A stretch of 64,000 bases of DNA from Pannonibacter sp. XCT-53. GTDB lineage: Bacteria > Pseudomonadota > Alphaproteobacteria > Rhizobiales > Stappiaceae. A program made the translations under genes and the position numbers. How positions within the stretch are numbered: position 1 is the stretch's first letter; each line of letters starts with the position of its first letter. The notes under the pieces are model-generated. The model did not search any database and was not told the DNA's origin. It saw nothing but the letters and a program-made list of their open reading frames with translations. Below, in pieces: positions 1 through 8,784 of this stretch. The DNA lies in the NCBI RefSeq assembly GCF_009915765.1, contig NZ_JAABLQ010000001.1:372001-436000 (forward strand), given 5' to 3'.

Positions 1-2
1 TC

Positions 3-233
3 AAGCCGGCCACCGCCCGTGGCCTCGGCTTCCGGGGCTCGGTCCGCGCCCTCTATGACCCGGCCACCAATCTGGAATGGGGCATGCGCTACCTCGCCGG
101 CGCCCACAAGCTCGCCTCCGGCGACACCTGCGGCACGGTGCTGCGCTACAACGCCGGTCACTTCGCCAAGCGCATGAACCCGACCAGCAAGCGCTACTGC
201 GGCAAGGTCAAGGTCATCCTGGCCTCCGCCTGA
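3..233 (+). CDS. Lytic transglycosylase, C-terminal part (truncated by window edge)
   Basis: The open frame enters from the left edge and stops at TGA 231-233, leaving about 76 residues. The fragment reads TARGLGFRG, then LYDPATNLEWGMRYL, then VLRYNAGHF. These are typical of the back half of a soluble lytic transglycosylase (SLT, goose-lysozyme-like) domain, where NLEWGMRYL and RYNAGH correspond to the conserved 'N-x-x-x-G-x-x-Y-L' and 'A-Y-N-A-G' motifs. The catalytic Glu would lie upstream, outside the window. Such enzymes cleave the MurNAc-GlcNAc bond of peptidoglycan in the periplasm. Signal peptide and full length cannot be judged. The family call is fairly safe; the subfamily is not. 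Confidence 0.75.
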   Translation, partial: KPATARGLGFRGSVRALYDPATNLEWGMRYLAGAHKLASGDTCGTVLRYNAGHFAKRMNPTSKRYCGKVKVILASA

Positions 234-269
234 TCCGCCGCATCGCGCTGCAGCCGCTGCCCGGAAAGC

Positions 270-1022
270 CTACAGGAACTTCCGGCGGCTGGCGGCCAGC
301 GATGCGGGCTGGCGCACCGACACCGGTGTGCTGGCATCGGCGAGCGGCACGCCAAGCGCCGTCATCACCGGCACGACGCCGGCCCAGACCGGCAGGCCAA
401 GGTCGCTCTCGTCATCGACCGGCCCGCCGGCCCGGCACTTCGCCGCCGCGTGCTCGATCTCGATGGCGATGATGCCGGTGGCCTTCAGCTCCTTCTCCGT
501 CATCGGCCTGCTTTCGGCCCAGCGACCGGGCAGAAGGTGATCGGTGATGAGGGCGAGAGCCCGCTCGGCCTCGGCCGTATCGCCGAGCTCCCGGACCCGT
601 CCGTGCACGATGGCGGAGCGGTAGTTGACCGAGTTGTGGAAGGCGGCGCGGGCAACGACCAGGCCGTCGATCAGGGTCACGGCGAGCGTCACCGGCGCAC
701 CGGCCGGAAGGGCCTTCACGATCCGGGCCGCACCGGCTCCATGGATGTACAGCGTTGACCCGTCGCGGCCATAGGCCATCGGGATCACCATCGGCCGGTC
801 CTCGTGGATGAAGCCGACATGGCCGACGAGGCCTGCGTCCAGGATGGCGTGCACGGCGTCCGCGTCATAGTCCGCGCGCCGGCCGTTGCGCACCCGGGCA
901 TAGCGCGGCAGGGCCTTGCGGTCGACGGGGGCGGTCTCGCCGCTCGCCGGACCGGTTGCGGCTGTGTCGTTCCGGATGGTGTTGTGGGGCTCGTTCGGGG
1001 AGCTGGGCAGGGTCTCGGTCAT
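270..1022 (-). CDS. Pyridoxamine 5'-phosphate oxidase-like FMN-binding split-barrel protein
   Basis: About 250 aa from the ATG at 1022; an in-frame ATG at 1091 would add 23 residues, but those look non-conserved. The core (VHAILDAGLVGHVGF, then RPMVIPMAYGRDGSTLYIHG, then NYRSAIVHGRV) is the FMN-binding split barrel of the PNPOx-like/NimA-like superfamily. Members include flavin or F420 reductases, haem-degrading relatives and putative nitroimidazole reductases. The true substrate cannot be read from sequence. The first ~40 residues before 'RYARVRNGRRADYD' are low-complexity. The gene is divergent from a MocR-type regulator, an arrangement often seen for PNPOx-like genes controlled by the neighbouring PLP-sensing regulator. 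That control is inferred from the shared intergenic repeats at 1102-1152. Confidence 0.8.
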   Translation of the reverse strand: MTETLPSSPNEPHNTIRNDTAATGPASGETAPVDRKALPRYARVRNGRRADYDADAVHAILDAGLVGHVGFIHEDRPMVIPMAYGRDGSTLYIHGAGAARIVKALPAGAPVTLAVTLIDGLVVARAAFHNSVNYRSAIVHGRVRELGDTAEAERALALITDHLLPGRWAESRPMTEKELKATGIIAIEIEHAAAKCRAGGPVDDESDLGLPVWAGVVPVMTALGVPLADASTPVSVRQPASLAASRRKFL

Positions 1023-1101
1023 CGTCGGTCTCACGGGTGTTGCAGCCGGAGCGGTCACGGCGCGTGCAAGCCGCTTCCGCTGGTCCTGCACCCTGTGCTA
1101 A

Positions 1102-1152
1102 CAACTGGATCTGTTGAAGATCCACCTCTGCCAAATTCCGGAGATCCAGTTG
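1102..1152. promoter_or_regulatory. Candidate MocR operator: inverted and direct ATCCAGTTG-type repeats
   Basis: CAACTGGATCT at 1102-1112 is the exact reverse complement of AGATCCAGTTG at 1142-1152. A third, partial copy, AGATCCA, lies at 1118-1124, so the region holds one inverted and two direct half-sites. It lies between the divergent PNPOx-like gene and the MocR gene. MocR regulators commonly bind direct or inverted half-sites between themselves and a divergent target. The repeat is seen directly; its operator role is inferred. Confidence 0.5.
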
Positions 1153-2628
1153 CTGGACGGCGTGATCGAGATCGACCGCAATGCCGCCGAAGGTCTGCCG
1201 CAGCAGATCTACGGAGCGGTCCGGCGGGCCGTGCTGGACGGGCGCCTGCCCCGGGGCGCGCGGCTGCCGTCCTCGCGGGCACTCGCCGAAAGCCTCGGCG
1301 TCTCGCGCAACAGCGTGAACCATGCATTCGAGCTGCTTGCAGCCGAGGGTATAATCGAGGTCCGTCCGGGGGCGGCCCCCCGACTGGCCCCGCCGGTGCG
1401 TCTGGACGGGGCCGGCGATGGCGCCACGCCGGCGGCCGGCCCGTCGGTGGACACACCGATCCGGCCCGCCGGTCTCTCGGCCCGTGGTCACCGCCTCACG
1501 GCCGATCCGCGTGGGCCCGACTGGATCTTCCGGCGCGGCGCCCTGCAGCCCGGTCTGCCGGACCCGGAGCTCTTTCCCACCGAACTCTGGGCGCGGGGCC
1601 TGCGCCGGGCGGTGCGGACGCTGCGCAGCGGCCTCCTCTATGACGAGCCGGCCGGGCTGCCGGTGTTGCGCGAGGCGCTGGCGGGCTATCTGGCGGCAGA
1701 ACGCGGCGTGCGGGCAAGCCCTGGGCAGATCCTGATCGTGTCGTCGATGCAGGCCGCGCTGTCGGCTCTGGCACAGGCCTTTGCCGACGAGGGCGACGCG
1801 GCCCTGGTGGAAAACCCTGGCTACACCGGCGCGCGGCTCGCCTTTCTCGGTGCGGGCCTCTCCGTCCATCCGCTGCCTGCGGACGAACGGGGGGCCGACA
1901 TCTCCCGCCTGCCGGCCGGCACGCCGACGCCGCGGCTGATCTATGTGACCCCGTCGCAGCACTATCCGCTCGGAGGGCGCATGACGCTCGACCGCCGGCT
2001 GGCGCTGATCGCGACGGCCCGCAGTGCCGGGGCGCTGATCCTGGAAGACGACTACGACAGCGAGTTCCTGTTCGAGGGACGGCCCATCGCCGCGTTGCAG
2101 GGGCTGGCCGAACAGGGTGAGGTGATCTACCTCGGCACCTTCTCGAAGAGCCTGCTGCCGGGGCTGCGGATTGCCTATTGCGTGGTGCCGGACCATCTGG
2201 TCGCGCCGCTGACGCTGCTGATGCGCAACACCGGACGTCAGGCCAACGCGCATGTGCAGGCCGCGGTTGCCGATTTCCTGCGCGAGGGGCACCACCGCGC
2301 GCATCTGCGACGCGTGCGCGAGATCTATGCGGCGCGGGGCCATGCCCTGCATGCGGCGCTGGCGGCAGGTCTCGGCAACCGGGTGCGCGTGACACCGCCG
2401 ACCGGCAACATCCAGCTCGCATTGCGCTTCAACCTGCCTCTCGACGACCGCAAGGTGGTCGAGGACCTGGGGCGGCACGGCTTTGCGCCGTCGCCGCTCA
2501 GCCCGTGCTATTGCGGCTCCGAGCCGGACCATGGTCTGATCCTCGGCTATGCCAGCGCCACCGCTGCCGAGATCGACCGGGTGACGGCTCTCCTTGACGG
2601 GATGATGGCGAGCGCCGGCCACACCTGA
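1150..2628 (+). CDS. MocR/PdxR-family transcriptional regulator (GntR wHTH fused to PLP aminotransferase-like domain)
   Basis: The N-terminal 70 residues are a GntR winged helix (LPQQIYGAVRRAVLDGRL, LPSSRALAESLGVSRNSV). The rest is a fold-type I aminotransferase-like domain with ILEDDYDSEF and the PLP Schiff-base lysine in GTFSKSLLPGLR (about Lys333). It is expected to bind PLP and regulate transcription rather than transaminate. Start choice: TTG at 1150 has a GGAG seven bases upstream. GTG at 1162 gives MIEIDRN, matching the usual MocR N-terminus. A further upstream in-frame TTG at 1114 would put coding sequence through the operator-like repeats. All three give 488-504 aa, normal for MocR. 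The divergent flavoprotein gene is the probable target. Confidence 0.85.
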   Translation: MLDGVIEIDRNAAEGLPQQIYGAVRRAVLDGRLPRGARLPSSRALAESLGVSRNSVNHAFELLAAEGIIEVRPGAAPRLAPPVRLDGAGDGATPAAGPSVDTPIRPAGLSARGHRLTADPRGPDWIFRRGALQPGLPDPELFPTELWARGLRRAVRTLRSGLLYDEPAGLPVLREALAGYLAAERGVRASPGQILIVSSMQAALSALAQAFADEGDAALVENPGYTGARLAFLGAGLSVHPLPADERGADISRLPAGTPTPRLIYVTPSQHYPLGGRMTLDRRLALIATARSAGALILEDDYDSEFLFEGRPIAALQGLAEQGEVIYLGTFSKSLLPGLRIAYCVVPDHLVAPLTLLMRNTGRQANAHVQAAVADFLREGHHRAHLRRVREIYAARGHALHAALAAGLGNRVRVTPPTGNIQLALRFNLPLDDRKVVEDLGRHGFAPSPLSPCYCGSEPDHGLILGYASATAAEIDRVTALLDGMMASAGHT

Positions 2629-2721
2629 CCAAGCCCCCTCCGGCCTTCGACCGGCTTGCGCGCGGATCGAAACCCCGGTTGTCTTTGCAGGAGCAGGGAG
2701 CCCTGGAGGAGCGGTCGAGCG

Positions 2722-4257
2722 ATGAACGTGGCACACTGGCTGGCGCGGACTGCCCGCGTGATGGGCGATCGTCCGGCGCTGATGCAGGGGATGCGGGTGC
2801 TGGCCGACTACGCGGAGCTGGCGCGGCGCGTGCGTCGGCGGGCGGCGCAGTTCAAGACCGTGGACGGCCTTGCGGCCGGGGACCGGGTGGCGCTGTTCCT
2901 GCCCAACTGCCCGGCCTATCTTGAGCTGCTCCATGCCGCCTGGCATGCGGGTCTGGCGGTCGTGCCCGTGAACCACAAGCTGCATCCGCGCGAGGCGGCC
3001 TTCATCGCCCGCGACAGCGGCGCGGCGCTGATGGTGGTGGAGGCGGCGGCCGACCGCGCGGCGCTGTCGGCCGCGCTGGCCGAGGCCGGCAGTCCGGCAC
3101 GACTGGTCAAGCCCGACCACGGCCTTGACGGCCCCGCCGGCGCGGCGGATCCGGCCGATCCGGTCGCCCGGGCTGCCGAGGATCTGGCCTGGCTGTTCTA
3201 CACCTCCGGCACCACCGGCCGGCCCAAGGGCGTGATGATCACGCATGGCAACCTGATGGCCATGACGCTCGCCTATTTCTGCGATGTCGACGAGGTTCGG
3301 ACCGAGGACGCAGCACTCTATGCCGCGCCGATGTCGCATGGGGCGGGGCTCTACAACTTCATGCATGTCCTGCGCGGGGCGGCGCACATGGTGCCGGAGA
3401 GCGGCGGCTTCGACCCGGCCGAGATCCTGGCGCTGGGCCGCGCCCACGGCAGCCTGCATCTCTTCGCCGCCCCGACGATGGTGCGGCGGCTGGTGGACCG
3501 GGCGCGCGCGGACGGGGTCACGGGGGAGGGGCTGCGCACCATCGTCTATGGCGGTGGCCCGATGTATCTGGCCGACATCGAGGAGGCGGTGGCGGCCATG
3601 GGCCCGCGCTTCGTGCAGATCTACGGGCAGGGCGAATGCCCGATGACCATCACGGCGCTGCCGCGCCATCTGGTCGCCGACCGCAGCCACCCCGACTGGC
3701 GCAGCCGGCTTCAGTCCGTCGGACGGGCGCATGCCTGCGTCGAGGTCCGGGTCGAGCGGCCGGACGGTGTCGCCGCGGCACCCGGCGAGCCGGGCGAGAT
3801 CCTCGTGCGGGGCGCGCCGGTGATGGCCGGGTACTGGGGCAACCCCGCGGCCACCGCAGCGAGCCTGAGGGACGGCTGGCTGCGCACCGGCGATGTCGGC
3901 CATCTGTCGCAGGACGGGTTCCTGACGCTGACCGACCGGTCCAAGGACGTGATCATCTCCGGCGGCAGCAACATCTATCCGCGCGAGGTGGAGGAGGTCC
4001 TGCTGACCCATCCGGGCGTGCGCGAGGTCTCGGTCATCGGGGCTGCCGATGCGGACTGGGGCGAGGTGGTCGTGGCCTTCGTCGTCGCCGATCCGGTGGT
4101 CGGCGCGGGAGAGCTGGACCGACTCTGCCTGGACGCTCTCGCCCGCTTCAAGCGCCCGAAAACCTACCATTTCGTCGCCGAGCTGCCCAAGAACGCCTAT
4201 GGCAAGGTGCTGAAGACGGAGCTGAGAGCCCGGCTGGCCGCTGCCGGCCGTCCTTGA
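2722..4257 (+). CDS. AMP-binding acyl-CoA synthetase/ligase
   Basis: 511 aa; ATG 2722 is preceded by GGAGGA at 2705-2710. It belongs to the ANL adenylate-forming family, which activates a carboxylic acid as acyl-AMP and transfers it to CoA. Visible motifs are the phosphate loop LFYTSGTTGRPKGVM (about residues 158-172), YGQGE (A5-like), GWLRTGDVG (A7), RSKDVIISGGSNIYPREVEEVL (hinge and A8), and C-terminal NAYGKVLKTELR with the adenylation lysine near residue 495. The domain order is a large N-terminal AMP-binding domain followed by a small AMP-binding_C domain. The substrate (short, medium or long chain, or aromatic) cannot be assigned. The gene starts 93 bp after the MocR gene and is followed by rnpB. 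Confidence 0.9.
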   Translation: MNVAHWLARTARVMGDRPALMQGMRVLADYAELARRVRRRAAQFKTVDGLAAGDRVALFLPNCPAYLELLHAAWHAGLAVVPVNHKLHPREAAFIARDSGAALMVVEAAADRAALSAALAEAGSPARLVKPDHGLDGPAGAADPADPVARAAEDLAWLFYTSGTTGRPKGVMITHGNLMAMTLAYFCDVDEVRTEDAALYAAPMSHGAGLYNFMHVLRGAAHMVPESGGFDPAEILALGRAHGSLHLFAAPTMVRRLVDRARADGVTGEGLRTIVYGGGPMYLADIEEAVAAMGPRFVQIYGQGECPMTITALPRHLVADRSHPDWRSRLQSVGRAHACVEVRVERPDGVAAAPGEPGEILVRGAPVMAGYWGNPAATAASLRDGWLRTGDVGHLSQDGFLTLTDRSKDVIISGGSNIYPREVEEVLLTHPGVREVSVIGAADADWGEVVVAFVVADPVVGAGELDRLCLDALARFKRPKTYHFVAELPKNAYGKVLKTELRARLAAAGRP

Positions 4258-4288
4258 CCCGGCCGCAAATCCTCCGTAAGGGGGGCGG

Positions 4289-4706
4289 GTCAGTCGGCCG
4301 GACGGCCGCTGCCGCGAGAGCCGAAAGGCTGCGGGGGAGGAAAGTCCGGGCTCCATGGAGACACGGTGCCGGGTAACACCCGGCGGGGGCGACCCCAGGG
4401 ACAGTGCCACAGAAAGCAAACCGCCCGTGCTGCCTCGCTCCGGCGAGGGCCACCACGGGTAAGGGTGAAAGGGTGGGGTAAGAGCCCACCGCGCGACCGG
4501 TAACGGAAGCGGCACGGTAAACCCCACCGGGAGCAAAACCGAATAGGGATGGCACAGGGTCCCGCAAGGGAGCCGGGTTGGTTTCCAGGCCGGCCATCCG
4601 GGTAGGTTGCGCGAGGCGTCTGGCAACAGGCGTCCCAGATGAATGGCCGTCGCGTGGACCGGTCAAACGGTCTGCCTTACAGAACCCGGCTTACAGGCCG
4701 ACTGAC
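4289..4706 (+). ncRNA. rnpB: RNase P RNA (bacterial type A)
   Basis: The ends pair exactly: 4289-4299 (GTCAGTCGGCC) is the reverse complement of 4696-4706, forming helix P1. In order I see the conserved GAGGAAAGTCCGGGCTCC block, ACAGAAA, the AGGGTGAAAGGGTG...GGTAAGAGCCCACCG block, AGATGAATGGCCGTC, and the 3' ACAGAACCCGGCTTACAGGCC. These are the universal CR-I to CR-V elements of RNase P RNA, the ribozyme that matures tRNA 5' ends. Open frames crossing this stretch on both strands are therefore not genes. Placement just upstream of mraZ is common in Hyphomicrobiales. Confidence 0.97.
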
Positions 4707-4888
4707 ACTTTTCCCAAGCAAGCCCTTGTTACAACGACTGAAATCCGGATGTCGCGGCAGCCGGAAGACGCGCGCGGCTGCCCGCGGCCAGCCTGTGGCC
4801 GCCATCGCGGTAAGGCTCTGTTAACCCTCTTGATGTTTCTGGGGACAGGCGCGGTTGACCCCGTGCCCGACCGGGCCACACAGGGTGA

Positions 4889-4933
4889 TTCCATTGACGC
4901 CCAAGCCGTCCCATGGTATCCCATAAAAACCCG
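4889..4933 (-). promoter_or_regulatory. MraZ-box array: TGGGN repeats with 10-bp period
   Basis: Read on the minus strand, TGGAA, TGGGC, TGGGA, TGGGA and a degenerate CGGGT occur with starts exactly 10 bp apart (plus-strand 4889, 4899, 4909, 4919, 4929), each separated by 5 bp. Tandem TGGGN units with 5-nt spacers are the binding site described for MraZ in E. coli. The array is 137-181 bp upstream of mraZ. A weak TTGACG-N17-TATCCC promoter-like pair (4894-4899 and 4917-4922) overlaps it. Autoregulation of the dcw cluster by MraZ is the inference. The rest of the 4707-5069 gap shows no gene. Confidence 0.65.
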
Positions 4934-5069
4934 GAAATGATCGATGGACTGCGGTTTTTGCGTCGCGCTTCCGCCCGAGGCACCGGGATGCGCCGCCTGC
5001 TGCAGGCTTCATATGTTCGTTTCCTGTGTAATCGGGGCTCGCGCCAGAACGGCGCGTTGAAAGGGGATC

Positions 5070-5531
5070 ATGGCCGGCTTCGTCTCGCATTTTACCAACC
5101 GGCTGGATTCGAAGGGGCGGGTGTCGATCCCTGCGCCGTTTCGGGCCGCGCTGGCGCGGGACGGCTTCGAGGGTCTCTACTGCATCGCGTCTCCCCATGC
5201 GCCGGCAGTCGATGCCGGTGGCAACGAGCTGGTCAGCGAGATCGAGACCCGACTCGCCGGCTTTGCCAAGCTCTCCGCCGATCATGATGCCCTCGCCTTT
5301 GCCCTCTTCGGTGCCAGCGAGACCCCGAAGGTCGATGCGGAAGGGCGGATCGTGCTGAGCGACATGATCCGCGAACAGACCGGCGTCACCGACCAGATCA
5401 CCTTCGTCGGGCTCGGCTACAAGTTTCAGCTCTGGGAGCCGGAGCGTTTCCGTCTGCACCGCGCCGAGGCGCAGAAGCGCGCGCTTGCCATGCTGTCCGG
5501 CGCCGGGCCGGCAGCGGGAGGGGCGGCATGA
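5070..5531 (+). CDS. mraZ: MraZ, transcriptional regulator of the dcw cluster
   Basis: 153 aa with two SpoVT-AbrB-like repeats carrying the DxxxR signatures: [14 protein letters not shown] near residue 13 and [14 protein letters not shown] near residue 90. MraZ forms ring-shaped oligomers that bind tandem TGGGN boxes and control the operon it heads. A fitting array is present upstream (4889-4933). ATG 5070 follows AAAGGGGATC. The stop overlaps the start of rsmH (ATGA at 5528), so the two are translationally coupled. This is the first gene of the long cell-wall and division operon. Confidence 0.95.
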   Translation: MAGFVSHFTNRLDSKGRVSIPAPFRAALARDGFEGLYCIASPHAPAVDAGGNELVSEIETRLAGFAKLSADHDALAFALFGASETPKVDAEGRIVLSDMIREQTGVTDQITFVGLGYKFQLWEPERFRLHRAEAQKRALAMLSGAGPAAGGAA

Positions 5532-6571
5532 CGGCAGATCTCGACATTGCCGGACCCTCCGGCGTTGCCGGTCAGCCGGTGCGCCACGTGCCGGTCCTGC
5601 TGGCGCCGGTCCTGGCTGCCATGGCGGCTGCGCCGGGCGAGGTCATCGTCGACGGAACCTTCGGGGCCGGCGGCTACACGCGGGCACTGCTGGCTGCCGG
5701 GGCAAGGGTCATCGGCATCGACCGGGATCCGGATGCGATTGCCGGCGGTCAGCCGCTGGTGGCGGAGGCCCGTGGCGCGCTGCGTCTGGTGCCGGGCCGA
5801 TTTGCCGATCTCGAACGCCATCTCGAGGGGCTCGGCGTCGAGGCGGTCGATGGTGTCGTGCTCGATCTCGGCGTCTCGTCGATGCAGCTGGATGAAGCCG
5901 ATCGCGGCTTTTCCTTCATGCGCGACGGTCCGCTCGACATGCGGATGGAACAGGCGGGGCCCTCGGCTGCAGATGTGGTCAACACGCTGCCGGCCAAGGA
6001 CCTGACGCGGATCATCGGGCTGCTCGGCGAGGAAAAGCGGGCCGGGCAGGTGGCGCGGGCCATCGAGGCACGGCGCAAGGAAGAGCCCTTCACGCGGACC
6101 GGCGATCTTGCGGCGCTGATCGAGAAGGTGGTGGGCCGGTCGCCGAAGAAGATGCACATCCATCCGGCCACGCGCACCTTCCAGGCGCTGCGGATCTACG
6201 TCAACGGCGAGCTGCATCAGGCTGCCGAGGTTCTGGCTGCGGCCGAGCGCGTGCTGCGGCCCGGCGGTCGCCTCGTGGTCGTGAGCTTCCACAGCCTGGA
6301 AGACCGCATCGTCAAGAAGTTCTTCGCCGACCGCAGCCGCACCACGGCCGGCGGCTCCCGCCACATGCCGGAACAGGACGTTCCGCCGCCGACATTTGAA
6401 CTCGTGGTCAAGGGCGGGCAGGAGCCCGACGAGGCCGAGACCGAGGCCAATCCGCGCGCGCGCTCGGCGCGCCTGCGCGCGGGGCGTCGGACTGCAGCGC
6501 CCGCCCGGCCGCTCGACATTCACGCCATCGGTGTGCCGCATCTGGCGGCCTACCGGGGTCTGGGAGGCTAG
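5528..6571 (+). CDS. rsmH: 16S rRNA (cytosine(1402)-N(4))-methyltransferase
   Basis: 347 aa, standard for RsmH (MraW). It transfers a methyl group from SAM to N4 of C1402 in the 16S rRNA decoding site. Motifs: [10 protein letters not shown] near the N-terminus, the SAM-binding [15 protein letters not shown] (about residue 38), [20 protein letters not shown], and [16 protein letters not shown]. It overlaps mraZ by 4 bp and is followed 4 bp later by ftsL, the canonical second position of the dcw cluster. Confidence 0.97.
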   Translation: MTADLDIAGPSGVAGQPVRHVPVLLAPVLAAMAAAPGEVIVDGTFGAGGYTRALLAAGARVIGIDRDPDAIAGGQPLVAEARGALRLVPGRFADLERHLEGLGVEAVDGVVLDLGVSSMQLDEADRGFSFMRDGPLDMRMEQAGPSAADVVNTLPAKDLTRIIGLLGEEKRAGQVARAIEARRKEEPFTRTGDLAALIEKVVGRSPKKMHIHPATRTFQALRIYVNGELHQAAEVLAAAERVLRPGGRLVVVSFHSLEDRIVKKFFADRSRTTAGGSRHMPEQDVPPPTFELVVKGGQEPDEAETEANPRARSARLRAGRRTAAPARPLDIHAIGVPHLAAYRGLGG

Positions 6572-6575
6572 GCTG

Positions 6576-6971
6576 ATGCTGGTCCGCTATCTGAACCTCA
6601 TCTTTGTCATCGCCGTGGTGATCGGGGCTGCGGTCGTCTTCGACATGAAGATGGCCGCCGAGCGATCGGCCGAGCGGGTTGCGGAGCTGAAGCGCCAGAT
6701 CGTGGAGGAACGCGACGCCATCCGCGTGCTGCGGGCGGAATGGAGCATCCTCAACCAGCCCGACCGCCTGCAGGGTCTCGTCGAACGCTACGGCGAATAC
6801 CTGCAGCTGCAGCCGCTCGATCCGAAGCAGATCGTCAAGATCGAGGACCTGCCGGTGAAGCCGGTGATGCTCGAGCCGATTGGCGAGGCCGACCCGCTCG
6901 GCGGGTTTGCCGCCTCGCTGGAACCACTCACCACCGGGTCGACCGGCCCTGCTGCTGCAGCCATCCAGTAG
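6576..6971 (+). CDS. ftsL: Cell division protein FtsL
   Basis: 131 aa. A short cytoplasmic start (MLVRYLN) is followed by one membrane segment (LIFVIAVVIGAAVVF, about residues 8-23). A heptad-rich helix then runs through ERSAERVAELKRQIVEERDAIRVL, and the tail is proline- and acid-rich. This is the bitopic, coiled-coil FtsL layout. The periplasmic helix pairs with FtsB and recruits FtsW/FtsI. FtsL is weakly conserved, so position between rsmH and ftsI supports the name as much as sequence does. ATG 6576 was chosen because it starts just before the membrane segment and 5 bp after rsmH. Confidence 0.88.
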   Translation: MLVRYLNLIFVIAVVIGAAVVFDMKMAAERSAERVAELKRQIVEERDAIRVLRAEWSILNQPDRLQGLVERYGEYLQLQPLDPKQIVKIEDLPVKPVMLEPIGEADPLGGFAASLEPLTTGSTGPAAAAIQ

Positions 6972-6981
6972 GGGCACCGTC

Positions 6982-8697
6982 ATGAGCCAGGCCAACGAGC
7001 CCATGTCCTTCCTGCAGTTCAAGCGCAGCCAGCCGCGCCCCAACTACGGCTCCGTGTCCTCCGGCACGGTGCGCTCGCGCGTGTATCTGGCCATGGCCGC
7101 CTTCACCATCGTCTTCGCGGTCATCGGCGGGCGCCTGGTGCAGCTGGCGCAGATGGAAGACGTGCCGACGCAGGAATTCATGTCGGCGCAGGATGCGGTG
7201 GCCGCCACGCGTCCCGACCTGCTGGACCGCAACGGCGAGATCCTGGCCACCGACATCAAGACCGCCTCGGTCTATGCCGAGCCGCGCAAGATCCTCGATG
7301 TGGAGGAGACGCTGGAAGGCCTCGGAAGCGTCTTTCCGGAGCTGAACAATGACGCCATGCGCAAGCGCCTGTCGAGCCGCGCCGGCTTCATCTGGCTGAA
7401 GCGCGAGATCACCCCGGCGCAGCAGCAGGCGATCCATCGCCTTGGCCTGCCGGGCATCGGCTTCCTCTGGGAAAAGCAGCGCTTCTATCCCGGTGGCCCC
7501 ATTGCGGCCCATGTTGTCGGCTCGGTGAACATCGACAACCAGGGCATCGCCGGCATGGAGAAATATGTCGATGACGCCTGGCTGAAGGACCTGCAGAAGC
7601 TCGGCTTCGCGCAAGGCCGGGCCATCGAGCCGGTGAAACTGTCCATCGACCTCAGGGCGCAGCACATCGTGCGCGACGAGGTGCAGAAGGGCATCCAGCA
7701 GTACCATGCCATCGCGGGCGTCGGCATCATCCTCGACGTGCACACCGGCGAGGTCGTCGCCATGGCGTCGCTGCCCGACTATGACCCGAACAACCGCGGC
7801 GAGGCGCTGCAGCCGGACCGCATGAACCGCGCCACCGGCGGCACGTTCGAGATGGGCTCGGTGTTCAAGGGCTTCACCACGGCCAACGCGCTCGCGTCCG
7901 GCAAGGTGACCATGTACGACAGTTTCGATGCCACCCGGCCGATCCGGGCCGGCGGCCGGACCATCTCCGACTTCCACGGCAAGAAGCGCATCCTGTCGGT
8001 GCCGGAGATCTTCATCTACTCGTCCAACATCGGCACCGCGAAGATGATGCTGGCCACCGGCATCGAGGCGCAGAAGCAGTTCCTGGCCGAGCTGGGCTTC
8101 ACCACCCGCATGATCACCGAACTGCCCGAGAACGCCGCGCCGCAGCTGCCCAAGCGCTGGGGCGAACTGGCCGCGATCACCATCTCGTTCGGCCACGGCA
8201 TTTCGGTCACGCCGATGCAGACGGCCGTGGCGGCGGCTGCCCTCGTCAACGGCGGTCGCTACATCCCGCCCACCTTCCTGCCGCGGACGGCGGAGGAGGC
8301 GGACAAGCTGTCGAAGCGCGTGCTCACCGAAAAGGTCAGCCAGGCCATCCGCTATCTCTATCGCCTCAACGTGCTGACCGGATCGGGCAAGCGCGCCGAC
8401 GTGCCGGGCTATCTGGTCGGCGGCAAGACCGGCACGGCCGAGAAGGTGGAGAACGGCCGCTACAACCCGAACAAGCGCCGCAACTCCTTCCTGTCCGCCT
8501 TCCCGATGGACGATCCGCGCTACGTCGTGCTTGTCGTGCTGGACGAGCCCAAGCCGGAAAAGGAAGGCATGGCGGCCACCGCCGGCCTCAACACCGCCCC
8601 GATGGTGGGCAACATCATCCGGCGCGTCGCCCCGATGCTGGGCGTGATGCCGCGGCCGACGACCGAGGGGACACAGACCATCGAAATATCCTATTAA
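6982..8697 (+). CDS. ftsI: Division-specific peptidoglycan transpeptidase FtsI (PBP3)
   Basis: 571 aa. A cytoplasmic tail of about 35 residues precedes one membrane anchor (VYLAMAAFTIVFAVIGGRLVQLAQ). A PBP dimerisation domain follows, then a penicillin-binding transpeptidase domain with the active-site SxxK at Ser293 (GSVFK), SxN at 347-349 (YSSN) and KTG at about 482 (GGKTGTAEK). It cross-links septal peptidoglycan with FtsW in the periplasm and is the target of beta-lactams. ATG 6982 lies 10 bp after ftsL; an open extension to 6880 overlaps ftsL and is not needed. All catalytic motifs are intact. Confidence 0.97.
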   Translation: MSQANEPMSFLQFKRSQPRPNYGSVSSGTVRSRVYLAMAAFTIVFAVIGGRLVQLAQMEDVPTQEFMSAQDAVAATRPDLLDRNGEILATDIKTASVYAEPRKILDVEETLEGLGSVFPELNNDAMRKRLSSRAGFIWLKREITPAQQQAIHRLGLPGIGFLWEKQRFYPGGPIAAHVVGSVNIDNQGIAGMEKYVDDAWLKDLQKLGFAQGRAIEPVKLSIDLRAQHIVRDEVQKGIQQYHAIAGVGIILDVHTGEVVAMASLPDYDPNNRGEALQPDRMNRATGGTFEMGSVFKGFTTANALASGKVTMYDSFDATRPIRAGGRTISDFHGKKRILSVPEIFIYSSNIGTAKMMLATGIEAQKQFLAELGFTTRMITELPENAAPQLPKRWGELAAITISFGHGISVTPMQTAVAAAALVNGGRYIPPTFLPRTAEEADKLSKRVLTEKVSQAIRYLYRLNVLTGSGKRADVPGYLVGGKTGTAEKVENGRYNPNKRRNSFLSAFPMDDPRYVVLVVLDEPKPEKEGMAATAGLNTAPMVGNIIRRVAPMLGVMPRPTTEGTQTIEISY

Positions 8698-8784
8698 GGG
8701 CAATCCCGAGCTGACCGGGGCGGGGTCGCAGCCAGACCCCGGGCAGCTTGGACAAGACGGCGCACAACCGGACCAGACGACGAC

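Noticed and set aside
865..4626. 1,253-codon open frame on the minus strand
   Set aside because: It crosses the MocR gene, the acyl-CoA synthetase gene and the RNase P RNA in antisense; its translation is shadow-like.
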